Positions 32,949 through 41,676 of a DNA stretch of 64,000 bases are shown one piece after another; positions within the stretch are counted from its first letter, which is position 1; each line of letters starts with the position of its first letter. The stretch spans positions 3,906,001 to 3,970,000 of the forward strand of contig NZ_BCNV01000001.1 in NCBI RefSeq assembly GCF_001570725.1, written 5' to 3'. Origin of the DNA: Paenibacillus amylolyticus. Lineage in GTDB: Bacteria; Bacillota; Bacilli; Paenibacillales; Paenibacillaceae. Both the position numbers and the translations under genes were made by a program. Below the pieces are notes generated by a model. That model saw only the letters and a program-made list of their open reading frames with translations. It was not told the origin of the DNA and did not search any database.

Positions 32949-32972
32949 GATCAAGCCTCCGCTTCCGGCTCC

Positions 32973-34472
32973 TTATTGAGCCTGTTTTTTGTAATCTTCG
33001 GCATATTCCTCACGAATCTTGTTTCCACCGGCATTACCCCAATTCTCGATTTCCTTTTCCCAGCCACTTTGATCGATCTTGCCCATAATGTATTTGGTTT
33101 GTGCATCGGCAATCACCTGATCCAGATCCGCCCCACGGTCACCATACGTTGGAGAATATAACGTCAGCGCAGGGTTTGGCACAGCGTGCTCCGCCAGTTC
33201 CTTGGCAAGTGCCGTACCTTTTTCACCCAGTTCGGTATCCTTCAATTTTGGTACGTTGTATCCTTCAACATAAGGAAGGTTGTCACGATAAGGCTTCACT
33301 TCACGCTGGAATGCATCGAAGTCACTCATCTCCACCTGATCTTCGCCCACTTTGGTGTAATGTTTGTCTTCCATACCCCGCATCAACAGGGTAGCCATCT
33401 CAGGGTCCATCAATTTATCCAGGAAGGAGAGCAGGTTTTTGAGTTCTTCTTCCGATTTCACCGTTGATTTAGGGAATGCCAGAATGCCGGAGTTACCCGT
33501 CTGTCCTGCAACACGATCTCCATTCGCTCCAAGCAAACCAGCGATGTCTACTACACCATCCGGATTGTTTTTGGACAGACGCTCTTGCTGACTCTTTCCG
33601 TTCTGCGCAACACCAACACGAATACCGACAACACCGGAATCATACTTTTTCTCCGCTTCCGTAGAGTCGAATACGGCAAAGTCCTGGTTCAGCAGTTTCT
33701 CATCGTACAAACGTTTCAGCAGATCCAGCACCTGCATATATTCCGGTGTCATGAATTCCGGCGTGAAGCTGCCATCATCTTCGACCTTCCACTTGTTAGG
33801 AGCACCAAAGCTTACGCCAAGGCGCGTTGTGAAGGAATATTGGTCCTCATTATATTTTTTGAAAAGCATTAGTCCAAACGTATTATCCTGACCATCTCCA
33901 TCCGGATCGGAGGTTGCCAGTGTCTTAATCGTTTCATACCATTCATCCGGTGTGGTTGGCACCTTGAGATTCAACTTCTCGAACCAATCCTTGCGATAGA
34001 TCACTGTAGCCCGCGCAATATCGGAGAATACAGGAACCCCATAGATTTTGCCCTCTACCTTGATGTTGTCAAAAAAACGTTCGTTCTGTGCCGACAGATT
34101 TTTGTAATCTTTCAGCAAAGGCCCCACTTCCCAGAACACATCATTACGCATCGCGCTGGTCACCGTTGGGTTATATTGTACCTTCACAATTTTCGGCATA
34201 TCGCTTGAAGCGATCATCACATTGATTTTGTCATTGTAGGCCGAAGCCGGAATCCATTGGATATCCAGTTTGGTATTGGTATACGCTTCAATCTTTTGCT
34301 GAACTTCATTGCCTTTGCTTGGCACATCACCCACCTGTGCAATGGCTATGGACACATTTTGTACGCCGCCCTCGGCAGCCTGACCCTCGTCTGATCCGCA
34401 TCCTGCCAGCAAACCTGTCACCAGTGCCAGTGTGCTCAAGACAGCTACGGCTTTCTTTTTAGTTGCTTTCAT
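32973..34472 (-). CDS. ABC transporter solute-binding lipoprotein (YtcQ-like)
   Basis: A 499-residue lipoprotein with signal KKKAVAVLSTLALVTGLLAGCGSDE, described here as a basic start, hydrophobic core and lipobox LLAGCG. The mature domain is a type I sugar-binding fold of the LplA/YtcQ family: IVKVQYNPTVTSAMRNDVFW, ATVIYRKDWFEKLNLKVPTTP. It follows two permease genes in the standard order. The ligand is probably a rhamnogalacturonan or similar plant oligosaccharide, judged from the adjacent GH105 enzyme. GGAGG precedes the ATG by 10 bases. Confidence 0.92.
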   Translation of the reverse strand: MKATKKKAVAVLSTLALVTGLLAGCGSDEGQAAEGGVQNVSIAIAQVGDVPSKGNEVQQKIEAYTNTKLDIQWIPASAYNDKINVMIASSDMPKIVKVQYNPTVTSAMRNDVFWEVGPLLKDYKNLSAQNERFFDNIKVEGKIYGVPVFSDIARATVIYRKDWFEKLNLKVPTTPDEWYETIKTLATSDPDGDGQDNTFGLMLFKKYNEDQYSFTTRLGVSFGAPNKWKVEDDGSFTPEFMTPEYMQVLDLLKRLYDEKLLNQDFAVFDSTEAEKKYDSGVVGIRVGVAQNGKSQQERLSKNNPDGVVDIAGLLGANGDRVAGQTGNSGILAFPKSTVKSEEELKNLLSFLDKLMDPEMATLLMRGMEDKHYTKVGEDQVEMSDFDAFQREVKPYRDNLPYVEGYNVPKLKDTELGEKGTALAKELAEHAVPNPALTLYSPTYGDRGADLDQVIADAQTKYIMGKIDQSGWEKEIENWGNAGGNKIREEYAEDYKKQAQ

Positions 34473-34534
34473 AACATAAAAACCTCCCTTTTTTTATGCA
34501 GTCATAGTGAACTGACTTTGAATCATGTGCCCAC

Positions 34535-35407
34535 TCAACCTTTCACCGAACCCAGCATCACACCTTTAGCAAAGTGCTTTTGCAGGAATGGATATACCAG
34601 CATAATCGGAATCGTAGAGAATACGATAACGGCCATGCGAATGGTAAGTGGCTGGATCTCGGTCTCTTCAATACTTGTGTCTCCGATTCGGCTTTGTGCC
34701 AGAATGACAATCTCACGCAGCCAGACTTGGACAGGCCACTTCTCACTATCGTTAATATAGATAACAGCGCTGAAGAAACTGTTCCAGTGGGCCACCGCGT
34801 AAAAGAGTGAAAATGTCGCCATCGCTGGCATGGACAACGGCAGTACAATCCGGAACAATACGCTGACATCGTTACATCCATCAATTTTGGCCGCATCCTC
34901 CAGTTCGTCGGGAATGGCCTGGAAGAAGTTTTTAAGTACGATCAAGTTGAATGCACTAATAGCGGTAGGCAGCATCAGCGACCACAACGTATCCGTCAGG
35001 TGCAAGGATTTCACGACAAAGTATGTTGGAATCATCCCGCCACTGAAGAGCATCGTGAACAATACACCCAACAATATGGGCTGGCGTCCACGTAAATATC
35101 TTCTGGAGAGCGGATAAGCCATAAGTGATGTAAACAGCAGGTTAATGAAAGTACCGATCACCGTAATATAGACCGATACACCCAGACTGCGAATCAAGGT
35201 ATCTGTAGAGAAAATGTAACGGTACGCAGCCAGAGAGAACTCTTTTGGAAAAAGAATGAATCCTCCCTTGGCCACTTCATGCGGACTGGTAAACGAGACG
35301 GCCAAAATATAAATGAACGGGATGACCGTCACGATTCCAATCAACAGCAGCAAGCCGTGATTCACAAAATCAAAGATCCGGTTGCCCCACGTTTTATCCT
35401 GTTGCAT
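34535..35407 (-). CDS. Carbohydrate ABC permease (YtcP/LplC-like, MalG type)
   Basis: A ~290-residue permease with six membrane helices. The loop ELEDAAKIDGCNDVSVLFRIVLPLSMPA is the cytoplasmic EAA motif that contacts the ATPase. It pairs with the upstream YteP/LplB-like permease to form the membrane channel. AGGAG precedes an in-frame GTG (35419) too closely, so ATG 35407 is preferred. No ATPase gene is present in the cluster; in B. subtilis such importers borrow the shared ATPase MsmX. Confidence 0.93.
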   Translation of the reverse strand: MQQDKTWGNRIFDFVNHGLLLLIGIVTVIPFIYILAVSFTSPHEVAKGGFILFPKEFSLAAYRYIFSTDTLIRSLGVSVYITVIGTFINLLFTSLMAYPLSRRYLRGRQPILLGVLFTMLFSGGMIPTYFVVKSLHLTDTLWSLMLPTAISAFNLIVLKNFFQAIPDELEDAAKIDGCNDVSVLFRIVLPLSMPAMATFSLFYAVAHWNSFFSAVIYINDSEKWPVQVWLREIVILAQSRIGDTSIEETEIQPLTIRMAVIVFSTIPIMLVYPFLQKHFAKGVMLGSVKG

Positions 35408-35452
35408 CTTAATGTTCACTCCTGTCTGGTGAAGAACGTCTGCAACCGAGGG

Positions 35453-36406
35453 TTAGTAGACGCCTTCCTCCCCGAATTTTTTGGCCAGCGTATTGGCACC
35501 AAGGACAAGCGCCAGCCCGACAACCGATTTGAACAACCCGACAGCAGCACTATAACTGTACTGTGCCTGGGTAAGACCCTTCGTGTACACGTAAGTATCG
35601 AATACCTCGCCCACATCCCGGTTCGTCGGAGTCAGCATCAGGAAGATCTGTTCAAAGCCTGTATCCAGGAAATTGCCCAGACGCAGAATGAGCAAAATGA
35701 CGATTGTACTGCGAATGGCCGGCAACGTAATGTGCCAGGTTTGGCGCCAGCGATTTGCACCATCAATCCGTGCAGCTTCATAGAGCTGTGTATCCACACC
35801 GGAAAGCGCCGCCAGGAAGATAATCGTGCCCCAACCAACCTCTTTCCAGATGGATTGTCCGACAATCATCGTTCGGAACCATCCGGGTTCAAGCAGGAAC
35901 GCCACTTTTTGTCCCGTCAGGTTATAGAGCAGTTCATTAATGGCACCGCCCTCGGTTGTGAACAGCATGTAGAATACACCGACAACAACAACCCAGGAAA
36001 CAAAGTGTGGAACGTAGACGAGCGTTTGTACAAATCGTTTGAACCGTTCACGGCGAACTTCATTCATCATGAGTGCCAGTACAATCGGCAGTGGGAAAAA
36101 GAACACAATGTTATAAATGGCAAGCAAAAACGTATTCCGAAATAATGTCCAGAACTGCGGTTCTCCAAAGAAACGCTGGAAATGTTTGAACCCTACCCAG
36201 TCACTTCCCAAGATGCCCTTGTAAGGCGTGTAATCCTGAAAAGCCATCGTGATGCCATACATGGGTATGTATTTGAAAATAACAAAGTAAAGCACACCCG
36301 GTATTAACATGATATACAGCCACCGGTTTTTGATAATGTCTCTCCACAGCAGGTTTTTGTCACTGCGGGTAGCGGGCCGTGTTCGAGCCGCCGTTTCGGC
36401 TTTCAT
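35453..36406 (-). CDS. Carbohydrate ABC permease (YteP/LplB-like)
   Basis: A 317-residue permease with six helices (NRWLYIMLIPGVLYFVIFKY first) and the EAA loop YEAARIDGANRWRQTWHITLP. LplB/YteP proteins begin with the same long basic N-terminus. The start ATG 36406 has GGAGG 8 bases upstream; a longer frame to 36448 runs through a cre box and is not used. It is the first gene of the importer operon, downstream of the YtdP-type regulator. Confidence 0.93.
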   Translation of the reverse strand: MKAETAARTRPATRSDKNLLWRDIIKNRWLYIMLIPGVLYFVIFKYIPMYGITMAFQDYTPYKGILGSDWVGFKHFQRFFGEPQFWTLFRNTFLLAIYNIVFFFPLPIVLALMMNEVRRERFKRFVQTLVYVPHFVSWVVVVGVFYMLFTTEGGAINELLYNLTGQKVAFLLEPGWFRTMIVGQSIWKEVGWGTIIFLAALSGVDTQLYEAARIDGANRWRQTWHITLPAIRSTIVILLILRLGNFLDTGFEQIFLMLTPTNRDVGEVFDTYVYTKGLTQAQYSYSAAVGLFKSVVGLALVLGANTLAKKFGEEGVY

Positions 36407-36424
36407 ATTGTCTTCCTCCCCACA

Positions 36425-36439
36425 TTGGAAACGATTACA
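36425..36439 (-). promoter_or_regulatory. Perfect cre site before the importer operon
   Basis: TTGGAAACGATTACA (plus strand) matches WTGNAANCGNWNNCW fully. It lies immediately upstream of the first permease's ribosome binding site, where CcpA bound to DNA would block elongation. Confidence 0.7.
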
Positions 36440-36652
36440 AAATATCACTTCCTGAATTCATGTCTTCATTGTGGAGGATAAACGAATGACTGGCTATCGT
36501 CTCGTTTTAGCCTTTTGTTTCCCCTTGTACAGCAAGGCTTTAGCTCATTTCCATCACAGAATTTAAAGGAGCGATGAACTGCTTTCAACCTCCATATTCC
36601 TGTCTTAACTTCTCGGAGAAAAGCGTCTTCTTCCTTCATCCGGACATGAAAA

Positions 36653-36684
36653 AGCCTGCCTGCCATGGCGGGCAGAGCAGGCTT
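36653..36684 (-). terminator. Terminator of the YtdP-type regulator gene
   Basis: AGCCTGC and CTGCC arms pair with GGCAG and GCAGGCT around a small loop, and TTTTT follows on the minus strand. Confidence 0.8.
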
Positions 36685-36687
36685 GTT

Positions 36688-39024
36688 TTATCGCTGCTGC
36701 TCCCGGTACTTGCCGGGGGTCGTTCCTGTGATTTTGCGAAATGTACGGATAAATGCGGTTGGATTGGTATAGTTTAATTTCTCGGCAATTTCCGATATTT
36801 TAAGATTCGTCGTTTGCAGCCAAGTCTTCGCTTTTTCCATACGATACTCTGCGAGATATTCCGTAAAATTGACTCCTGCTTCCTTCTTGAATACCCGACT
36901 TAGGTAGACAGGATGAAAATTAAGCTCAGCGGCACAGGCTTCCAGCGACAATTCACGATCATAACGTTCCTCGATCAAGCGAATCATGCGCCTCGCAATA
37001 TTCATGTATTGGGATTCTTCCTGCTCTCGCCAGAAACGGATAACGGGCAGGAACAACCGCTTGCGGAACCAATTGGTCATCTCGTCCAATGTGGACAACT
37101 TGAGCAAATGTGCCATGGATGCTTTTTCACCCAGCACTTCGGCTACATCTCCGCCTTGCTCCTGCACAAGCTGATATACACGAGACAATAACTGAACCAT
37201 AATGACGGGGTATTCACTGAAATGAAGCTTCTTGTCTGCAAGTAGCCCCAAATATTGCTTAAAGTAGGCGTCCGTCTTCTCCTCATCTCCTTGCTTGAGC
37301 GCAGAAGCAAGCTGATCCTCAATCATGCGTAACTGGGTATACAACGCGGCCTCCATCTGACCACGTGGCTGTATATCCTCGTAATGCAAAATAATACGGC
37401 TGCCCAGACTCACCCGGCCTTGCAGTGCCTCGCGGCTCTCCTGAACCGCTCTTGGCGTATCTCCAATACAAGTGTAAGAATGACTGATGCCGATACTTAC
37501 AGGCAGATTCAGATAGGTCACGACACGTTCGCGAATCCAGTCTGCCTGGGTATGCATCCATTCCTTCAGCTTCACCTCATCCGTCAGTTCGGAGGCAAGT
37601 ACGGTGACCTGAGCATCGTCCAGCATGACGGGGGTGAACCGAACTGCCGAAGGAAGGAGCTCACCTACCATATTGTTGACAGCAAACAGCAGCAGATCGC
37701 GATCCTGTTCCTCATATCGGGTCCCTTCCAAGGTATCGATCTGGAGCATGAGTACGCCAAGACTCGCCCACCCTGTCGGAAAATCGTATAATTCTCCCTG
37801 ATATCTGAAATCCTCTTCCGAGATTTTGCCTGTTAGCAGTTTGGTCATAAAAAACTCCTGGAGGTGCACATGCTGCCCCTTCATCTGCTCACGCATCGTT
37901 TTCTCCGAACTGAACAACGTTGACAGCTGCTCCTCGATATAGATAAATTCATCCTGACGCCGCCCAGACGGAGCAACTGGAGCATCCAGCCCCTTCGTAA
38001 ACTGCAGCAATCTGGAGATCGGTGAGTACATCCGCCGACTGCCGTATATGGCGACCAGTCCCGTTACACATAACATGACCAGCGTAGCAACGCCGGTAAC
38101 CAATGCAATTTTCTGCGACTGGGCCGTGATCTGTCCAAGAGATACGACGGACACGTACAACCAGCCATTAAGCGGAGACTGTCTATAGCTAACCGCCACC
38201 TGGTTACCTTCCACCTCCGCACTGAAGAAACCCTCTGGCTCTCCCGTCGTCTGAACGATCTCGTGGATTTCCTTATTTAAAGTGTCATATTTCGTACCTT
38301 GCTGGGTATCATTCAAAAAATATTTCTGTTCCCGGTCCAGAACGTACAAGTCCCCGGAATTCGGATTGCGACTCAGAAATGTACTAAGCTCCGCGTCAGC
38401 AATATCGATGACCAGAAAGCCTTTGGGTTTCACATTCGTCGGTACCATCGGAATCTTGAATACCATGCTTACCACATTATCGGATGATATAAGGGTAGGT
38501 GCCTGTTCGGGTGTTAATTCACCCATGCCTGCTGACACAGGTACACTTTCTTTGGCAGAACTTGCATTCTGAGTGACCCAGAACAGACTGTTGGTATAGG
38601 TCAGATAGGAGCCAATCCGGTCTCGAATGCTGAAATCATCCAATTTGCCGAAAGAACGCATCGAAACGACCCAATCTTCATCCAGATTAACCAGATAGGC
38701 TTGGTCAATATTCGTAACCGCTTGCAAGTTGTTAAAACCGGAAGTCAGATCACGAATCTCCTGAAACTCGCTGCTGTCTAGTGGTTTCTTCATCGCTTGC
38801 AGTACCAAAGGCGAATTGACATACTGGATGGATGATAATTGCAGGCTGCGCAGAACTTGTTCTACCCGCATTTGGGTCTGATGCAATATCTGAAGATTGC
38901 TCTCACGCACCTTCTGCTCAATGTCACGCGATGCAATCGTATACGAGACGGAACCAATAACAATGACTGGAAGGGCTCCGAGAATCAGGGTAAAGCAGAG
39001 CAAACGCAGTAAATACTTCGGCAA
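36688..39024 (-). CDS. Membrane-bound AraC-family regulator (YtdP-like)
   Basis: A ~778-residue one-component regulator. Helix 1 (LLRLLCFTLILGALPVIVIGS) and helix 2 (~315, IALVTGVATLVMLCVTGLVAIY) bracket an extracellular dCache-like sensor of ~280 residues. A cytoplasmic linker is followed by an AraC HTH at the C-terminus (LSLEACAAELNFHPVYLSRVFKKEAG; LKISEIAEKLNYTNPTAFIRTFRKITG). B. subtilis YtdP has this architecture and lies beside the pectin genes yteP-ytcP-ytcQ. AAGGAGG touches ATG 39033, so TTG 39024, 9 bases further, is the likelier start. It should sense extracellular sugar and activate the importer operon downstream. A near-cre site lies upstream. Confidence 0.9.
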   Translation of the reverse strand: MPKYLLRLLCFTLILGALPVIVIGSVSYTIASRDIEQKVRESNLQILHQTQMRVEQVLRSLQLSSIQYVNSPLVLQAMKKPLDSSEFQEIRDLTSGFNNLQAVTNIDQAYLVNLDEDWVVSMRSFGKLDDFSIRDRIGSYLTYTNSLFWVTQNASSAKESVPVSAGMGELTPEQAPTLISSDNVVSMVFKIPMVPTNVKPKGFLVIDIADAELSTFLSRNPNSGDLYVLDREQKYFLNDTQQGTKYDTLNKEIHEIVQTTGEPEGFFSAEVEGNQVAVSYRQSPLNGWLYVSVVSLGQITAQSQKIALVTGVATLVMLCVTGLVAIYGSRRMYSPISRLLQFTKGLDAPVAPSGRRQDEFIYIEEQLSTLFSSEKTMREQMKGQHVHLQEFFMTKLLTGKISEEDFRYQGELYDFPTGWASLGVLMLQIDTLEGTRYEEQDRDLLLFAVNNMVGELLPSAVRFTPVMLDDAQVTVLASELTDEVKLKEWMHTQADWIRERVVTYLNLPVSIGISHSYTCIGDTPRAVQESREALQGRVSLGSRIILHYEDIQPRGQMEAALYTQLRMIEDQLASALKQGDEEKTDAYFKQYLGLLADKKLHFSEYPVIMVQLLSRVYQLVQEQGGDVAEVLGEKASMAHLLKLSTLDEMTNWFRKRLFLPVIRFWREQEESQYMNIARRMIRLIEERYDRELSLEACAAELNFHPVYLSRVFKKEAGVNFTEYLAEYRMEKAKTWLQTTNLKISEIAEKLNYTNPTAFIRTFRKITGTTPGKYREQQR

Positions 39025-39044
39025 GAAGAGCATCCTCCTTCTTA

Positions 39045-39059
39045 TAAAATCGCTTTCAT
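39045..39059 (-). promoter_or_regulatory. Near-consensus cre site before the YtdP-like gene
   Basis: ATGAAAGCGATTTTA on the minus strand, one mismatch to WTGNAANCGNWNNCW, just upstream of the ribosome binding site. Confidence 0.55.
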
Positions 39060-39125
39060 TGGATTATTTTACTATTGTTATTTTAAAACCCATTCTTATT
39101 CAAGTCCACTTATTTATTCTAAAGG

Positions 39126-39155
39126 TTGACTTCAAACCAATTTCCAGTTTATATT
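39126..39155 (+). promoter_or_regulatory. Promoter of the mutS2-like leader RNA
   Basis: TTGACT (39126-39131), 18-bp spacer, TATATT (39150-39155). Transcription should begin near 39162. Confidence 0.65.
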
Positions 39156-39190
39156 GGTTGCATATTCCTCAATCAAAGGAGAGATTTTTA

Positions 39191-39214
39191 ATGTCGGTGA
39201 ATGTTCTTAACTAA
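39191..39214 (+). CDS. Candidate leader peptide MSVNVLN
   Basis: Seven codons from ATG 39191 to TAA, with AAAGGAGAG ending 7 bases before the start. This is one of the best ribosome binding sites in the window, on a peptide too short to be a stable protein. Its final codons form the left arm of the long-range stem. The layout suggests translation-coupled attenuation of the gene downstream. Confidence 0.45.
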   Translation: MSVNVLN

Positions 39215-39362
39215 CCAAGTTTCATATTCAGGAGTTTGGCCTTTCATTGCGTTTGTGCCCTTATGGCATACGTGTATTTCATGATGCGCCAGATCCCTGT
39301 ACTTAGTTAAGAACAGCGGATATCATAAATCGCCTCCGGGATTGTCATTGTCCGGGTCTATT

Positions 39363-39390
39363 TCCGCGCTGAGTTCAGCGCGGATTTTTT
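39363..39390 (+). terminator. First terminator in the mutS2-like leader
   Basis: Perfect 10-bp stem TCCGCGCTGA / TCAGCGCGGA, two-base loop (opens to four or more), then TTTTTT. Confidence 0.85.
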
Positions 39391-39429
39391 CATATAGACC
39401 TGTAGCGGACTCTGCTTTCCCATATATTT

Positions 39430-39468
39430 AGGGCGGAGAATGACGTTTGTTCATTCTCCGCCCTTTTT
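39430..39468 (+). terminator. Second terminator in the mutS2-like leader
   Basis: Perfect 13-bp stem GGGCGGAGAATGA / TCATTCTCCGCCC with a 7-base loop and TTTTT. It ends ~70 bases before the ATG of the mutS2-like gene. Confidence 0.9.
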
Positions 39469-39536
39469 GCGTTTTCCAGGAATATGTTTCAGCACGTCAA
39501 CTGAATTCCCAACTCAAATCCAAGGAGAGATTACGC

Positions 39537-41540
39537 ATGAATGAAAACACATTAAACAGTCTGGGTTATCCACAAATTCAAAAAAACGTTGCAGACTGCG
39601 CCCTGTCTTATCTGGGCAAACATTATGCCAGAGAGCTAAAACCGATGGTAGATGCTCACCTGATCCAGATTCGCCTGGAAGAAACAGCGGAAGCCGCTGC
39701 GTTGATTCGTTTTGGCGCCAGTATCCCCCTCCCTTCACTGGACGGAATGGAAACCATTATGGATCTGCTCGGCACCGGTTATCTATTCAGTGAACGCGAC
39801 TTCAGTCATCTCGCTCAGTTCCTGCGCAGCTGCGCACAACTCATGAAATACATGGAGGGCAAATCAGGGGCCGCTCCCACCGTCAGTCGTTATGCAGCAT
39901 CCATGATTCTGATCGCACCTTTGCTGAGTGAAATTGAGCGTTGCATCCATAGTGGACGCATTCAGGATCAGGCCAGCAAGGAACTGATTCGAATTCGTAA
40001 AAAAATGACTGTGAATGAGGAGCGTATGAAACGAAAGCTCGATTCTCTCGTGAGTAAACATCGATCCATTATGCAGGAGCATGTCGTTAGTCAACGCGGA
40101 GGAAGAACAGTTCTGCCCATTAAGAAAGAGTTTCGTAAACAGGTGAAAGGCAGTGTGCTAGATGAATCGGGAAGCGGGCAAACCGTATATATTGAACCCA
40201 TTGAGTTAGTAAGTCTGCAGATGGAATTGGCTGCTCTACAAGCGGAGGAGTCCCGGGAGGAGATGAAAATTCTCGGTGATTTAACCTCCCTGGCCGAATC
40301 GTATAACCGTGAAATCGCCCTGAACACCGAAACGGTAGGTGTATTGGACTTTCTATTTGCCAAAGCCAAATATGCCGCCACCATGGACGGACGCACCGTT
40401 CGAGTCAATACTCAGGGCCACATCAGCCTTCAACGTGCACGTCATCCATTCATGGGTTCTTCCATGGTTCCCCTTGATTTTGCCATCGGCACAACGTACT
40501 CGTCGCTCATTATTACGGGCCCGAATACCGGAGGTAAAACGGTCGCACTCAAAACACTTGGTTTGCTAACCCTGATGATGCAATCCGGTTTGCTTATTCC
40601 GGTGGAGGAAGGTGGCGAGATGGCTGTGTATAACGAGGTAGCAGTTGATATTGGTGACGGGCAGAGTTTGGAACAAGCGCTCAGTACATTCTCCGCACAT
40701 ATTCGCAATATGATTGGCATACTGGAACAGGCCAATCCATCGACGCTGGTGCTCATTGATGAGATGGCTTCTGGCACAGATCCCGGTGAAGGCGTTGGAC
40801 TTTCTATCGCCATGCTGGAGGAACTGCATAGCCGCGGAGCAACCGTTGTGGCGACAACACATTTTGGTGAAATCAAACATTTTGCAGCTGCCACGCCAGG
40901 ATTCGAAAATGCCCGTATGGAATTTGACACCGTTTCTCTCCAGCCGCTGTATCGATTGCGTATCGGAGAAGCTGGTGAGAGCTATGCTTATTCCATCGCA
41001 TTAAAGCTGGGCATGCCACAGCGTATTATCGAGCGATCCAAGTCCCTGTCCGATCAAAGTATTTCGAGAGATCGTACATTAGGGTTCACGTCACCTCCTT
41101 TGGAAACTAAGGCCCTGCCTCCTGCTCGTTCCGTTACAGTATCAGACAGCCAAGTAGAGTTGTCCAAACGGGATAAGTGGAAGCAACCAAAAGATTCAAT
41201 CAGTCTCCACCAAAAAACAACACCCAGAGAGTCAGATCCCCCTGCTCCTGCCAAAAATTTTCGCAAAGGGGATCGGGTATATGCAGCCTATCTCAATCAG
41301 TCGGGCATCGTCTGTGATGTGGAGGATAGCCGTGGAAATATCGGGGTCATGCTCAGGGGACGCAAAGTCAAAATTCATAAGAAACGCCTGACTCTGCATA
41401 TATCTGCCAATGAGCTTTATCCAGGTGACGATTATGATTTGGACATTGTGCTAGAAACAAAGGAAAATCGAAAGAAGCGTAAATTGATGGGACGCAAACA
41501 TGTGGAAGGCCTTCAGATCGAATTACCGCCTGAAGAATAG
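39537..41540 (+). CDS. MutS2-like ATPase lacking the Smr nuclease domain
   Basis: The 667-residue protein has the MutS2 layout: N-terminal core, coiled-coil levers (~120-290), and the ABC-type ATPase with Walker A GPNTGGKTVALK and Walker B LVLIDEMASGTDP followed by VVATTHFGEIKH. A KOW-like domain (FRKGDRVYAAYLNQSGIVCDVED) ends the protein at ELPPEE. Full MutS2 is ~785 residues and ends with an Smr endonuclease domain, absent here; no Smr-like sequence follows in other frames. B. subtilis MutS2 is known to bind and split collided ribosomes. The start ATG 39537 follows AAGGAGAG. Two terminators and a leader peptide precede the gene. A canonical mutS2 may exist elsewhere. Confidence 0.88.
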   Translation: MNENTLNSLGYPQIQKNVADCALSYLGKHYARELKPMVDAHLIQIRLEETAEAAALIRFGASIPLPSLDGMETIMDLLGTGYLFSERDFSHLAQFLRSCAQLMKYMEGKSGAAPTVSRYAASMILIAPLLSEIERCIHSGRIQDQASKELIRIRKKMTVNEERMKRKLDSLVSKHRSIMQEHVVSQRGGRTVLPIKKEFRKQVKGSVLDESGSGQTVYIEPIELVSLQMELAALQAEESREEMKILGDLTSLAESYNREIALNTETVGVLDFLFAKAKYAATMDGRTVRVNTQGHISLQRARHPFMGSSMVPLDFAIGTTYSSLIITGPNTGGKTVALKTLGLLTLMMQSGLLIPVEEGGEMAVYNEVAVDIGDGQSLEQALSTFSAHIRNMIGILEQANPSTLVLIDEMASGTDPGEGVGLSIAMLEELHSRGATVVATTHFGEIKHFAAATPGFENARMEFDTVSLQPLYRLRIGEAGESYAYSIALKLGMPQRIIERSKSLSDQSISRDRTLGFTSPPLETKALPPARSVTVSDSQVELSKRDKWKQPKDSISLHQKTTPRESDPPAPAKNFRKGDRVYAAYLNQSGIVCDVEDSRGNIGVMLRGRKVKIHKKRLTLHISANELYPGDDYDLDIVLETKENRKKRKLMGRKHVEGLQIELPPEE

Positions 41541-41676
41541 CCGATGGGAGAAACAAATGTAGCGGAATGGAACTCATATACACAATGAATTCCATGATCA
41601 CCAGCACATTTCTGTTATACTGGAACCAGTATGTTTAACTTCAGCTCGTAGCTATTCACAGGGAGGGAAGAACCCA

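Larger units (their letters stand above)
39162..39390 (+). ncRNA. Structured leader RNA upstream of the mutS2-like gene (unassigned)
   Basis: After the promoter comes a 7-codon ORF with a strong ribosome binding site. GTTCTTAACTAA (39203-39214) then pairs perfectly with TTAGTTAAGAAC (39303-39314), enclosing ~88 bases that hold smaller stems (CCAA/TTGG, TGCC/GGCA). A GC-rich terminator follows. The left arm of the 12-bp stem is the last four codons of the small ORF, so a translating ribosome would melt it. I do not recognise a known RNA family. Confidence 0.55.

Noticed and set aside
39162..39390. 6S RNA or a known riboswitch in the mutS2-like leader
   Set aside because: The central bubble of 6S RNA and the conserved blocks of lysine, SAM, c-di-GMP, glycine and preQ1 classes are absent.
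41540..41676. A lost Smr domain after the MutS2-like gene
   Set aside because: None of the frames after the stop resembles Smr; the next gene starts within 140 bases.
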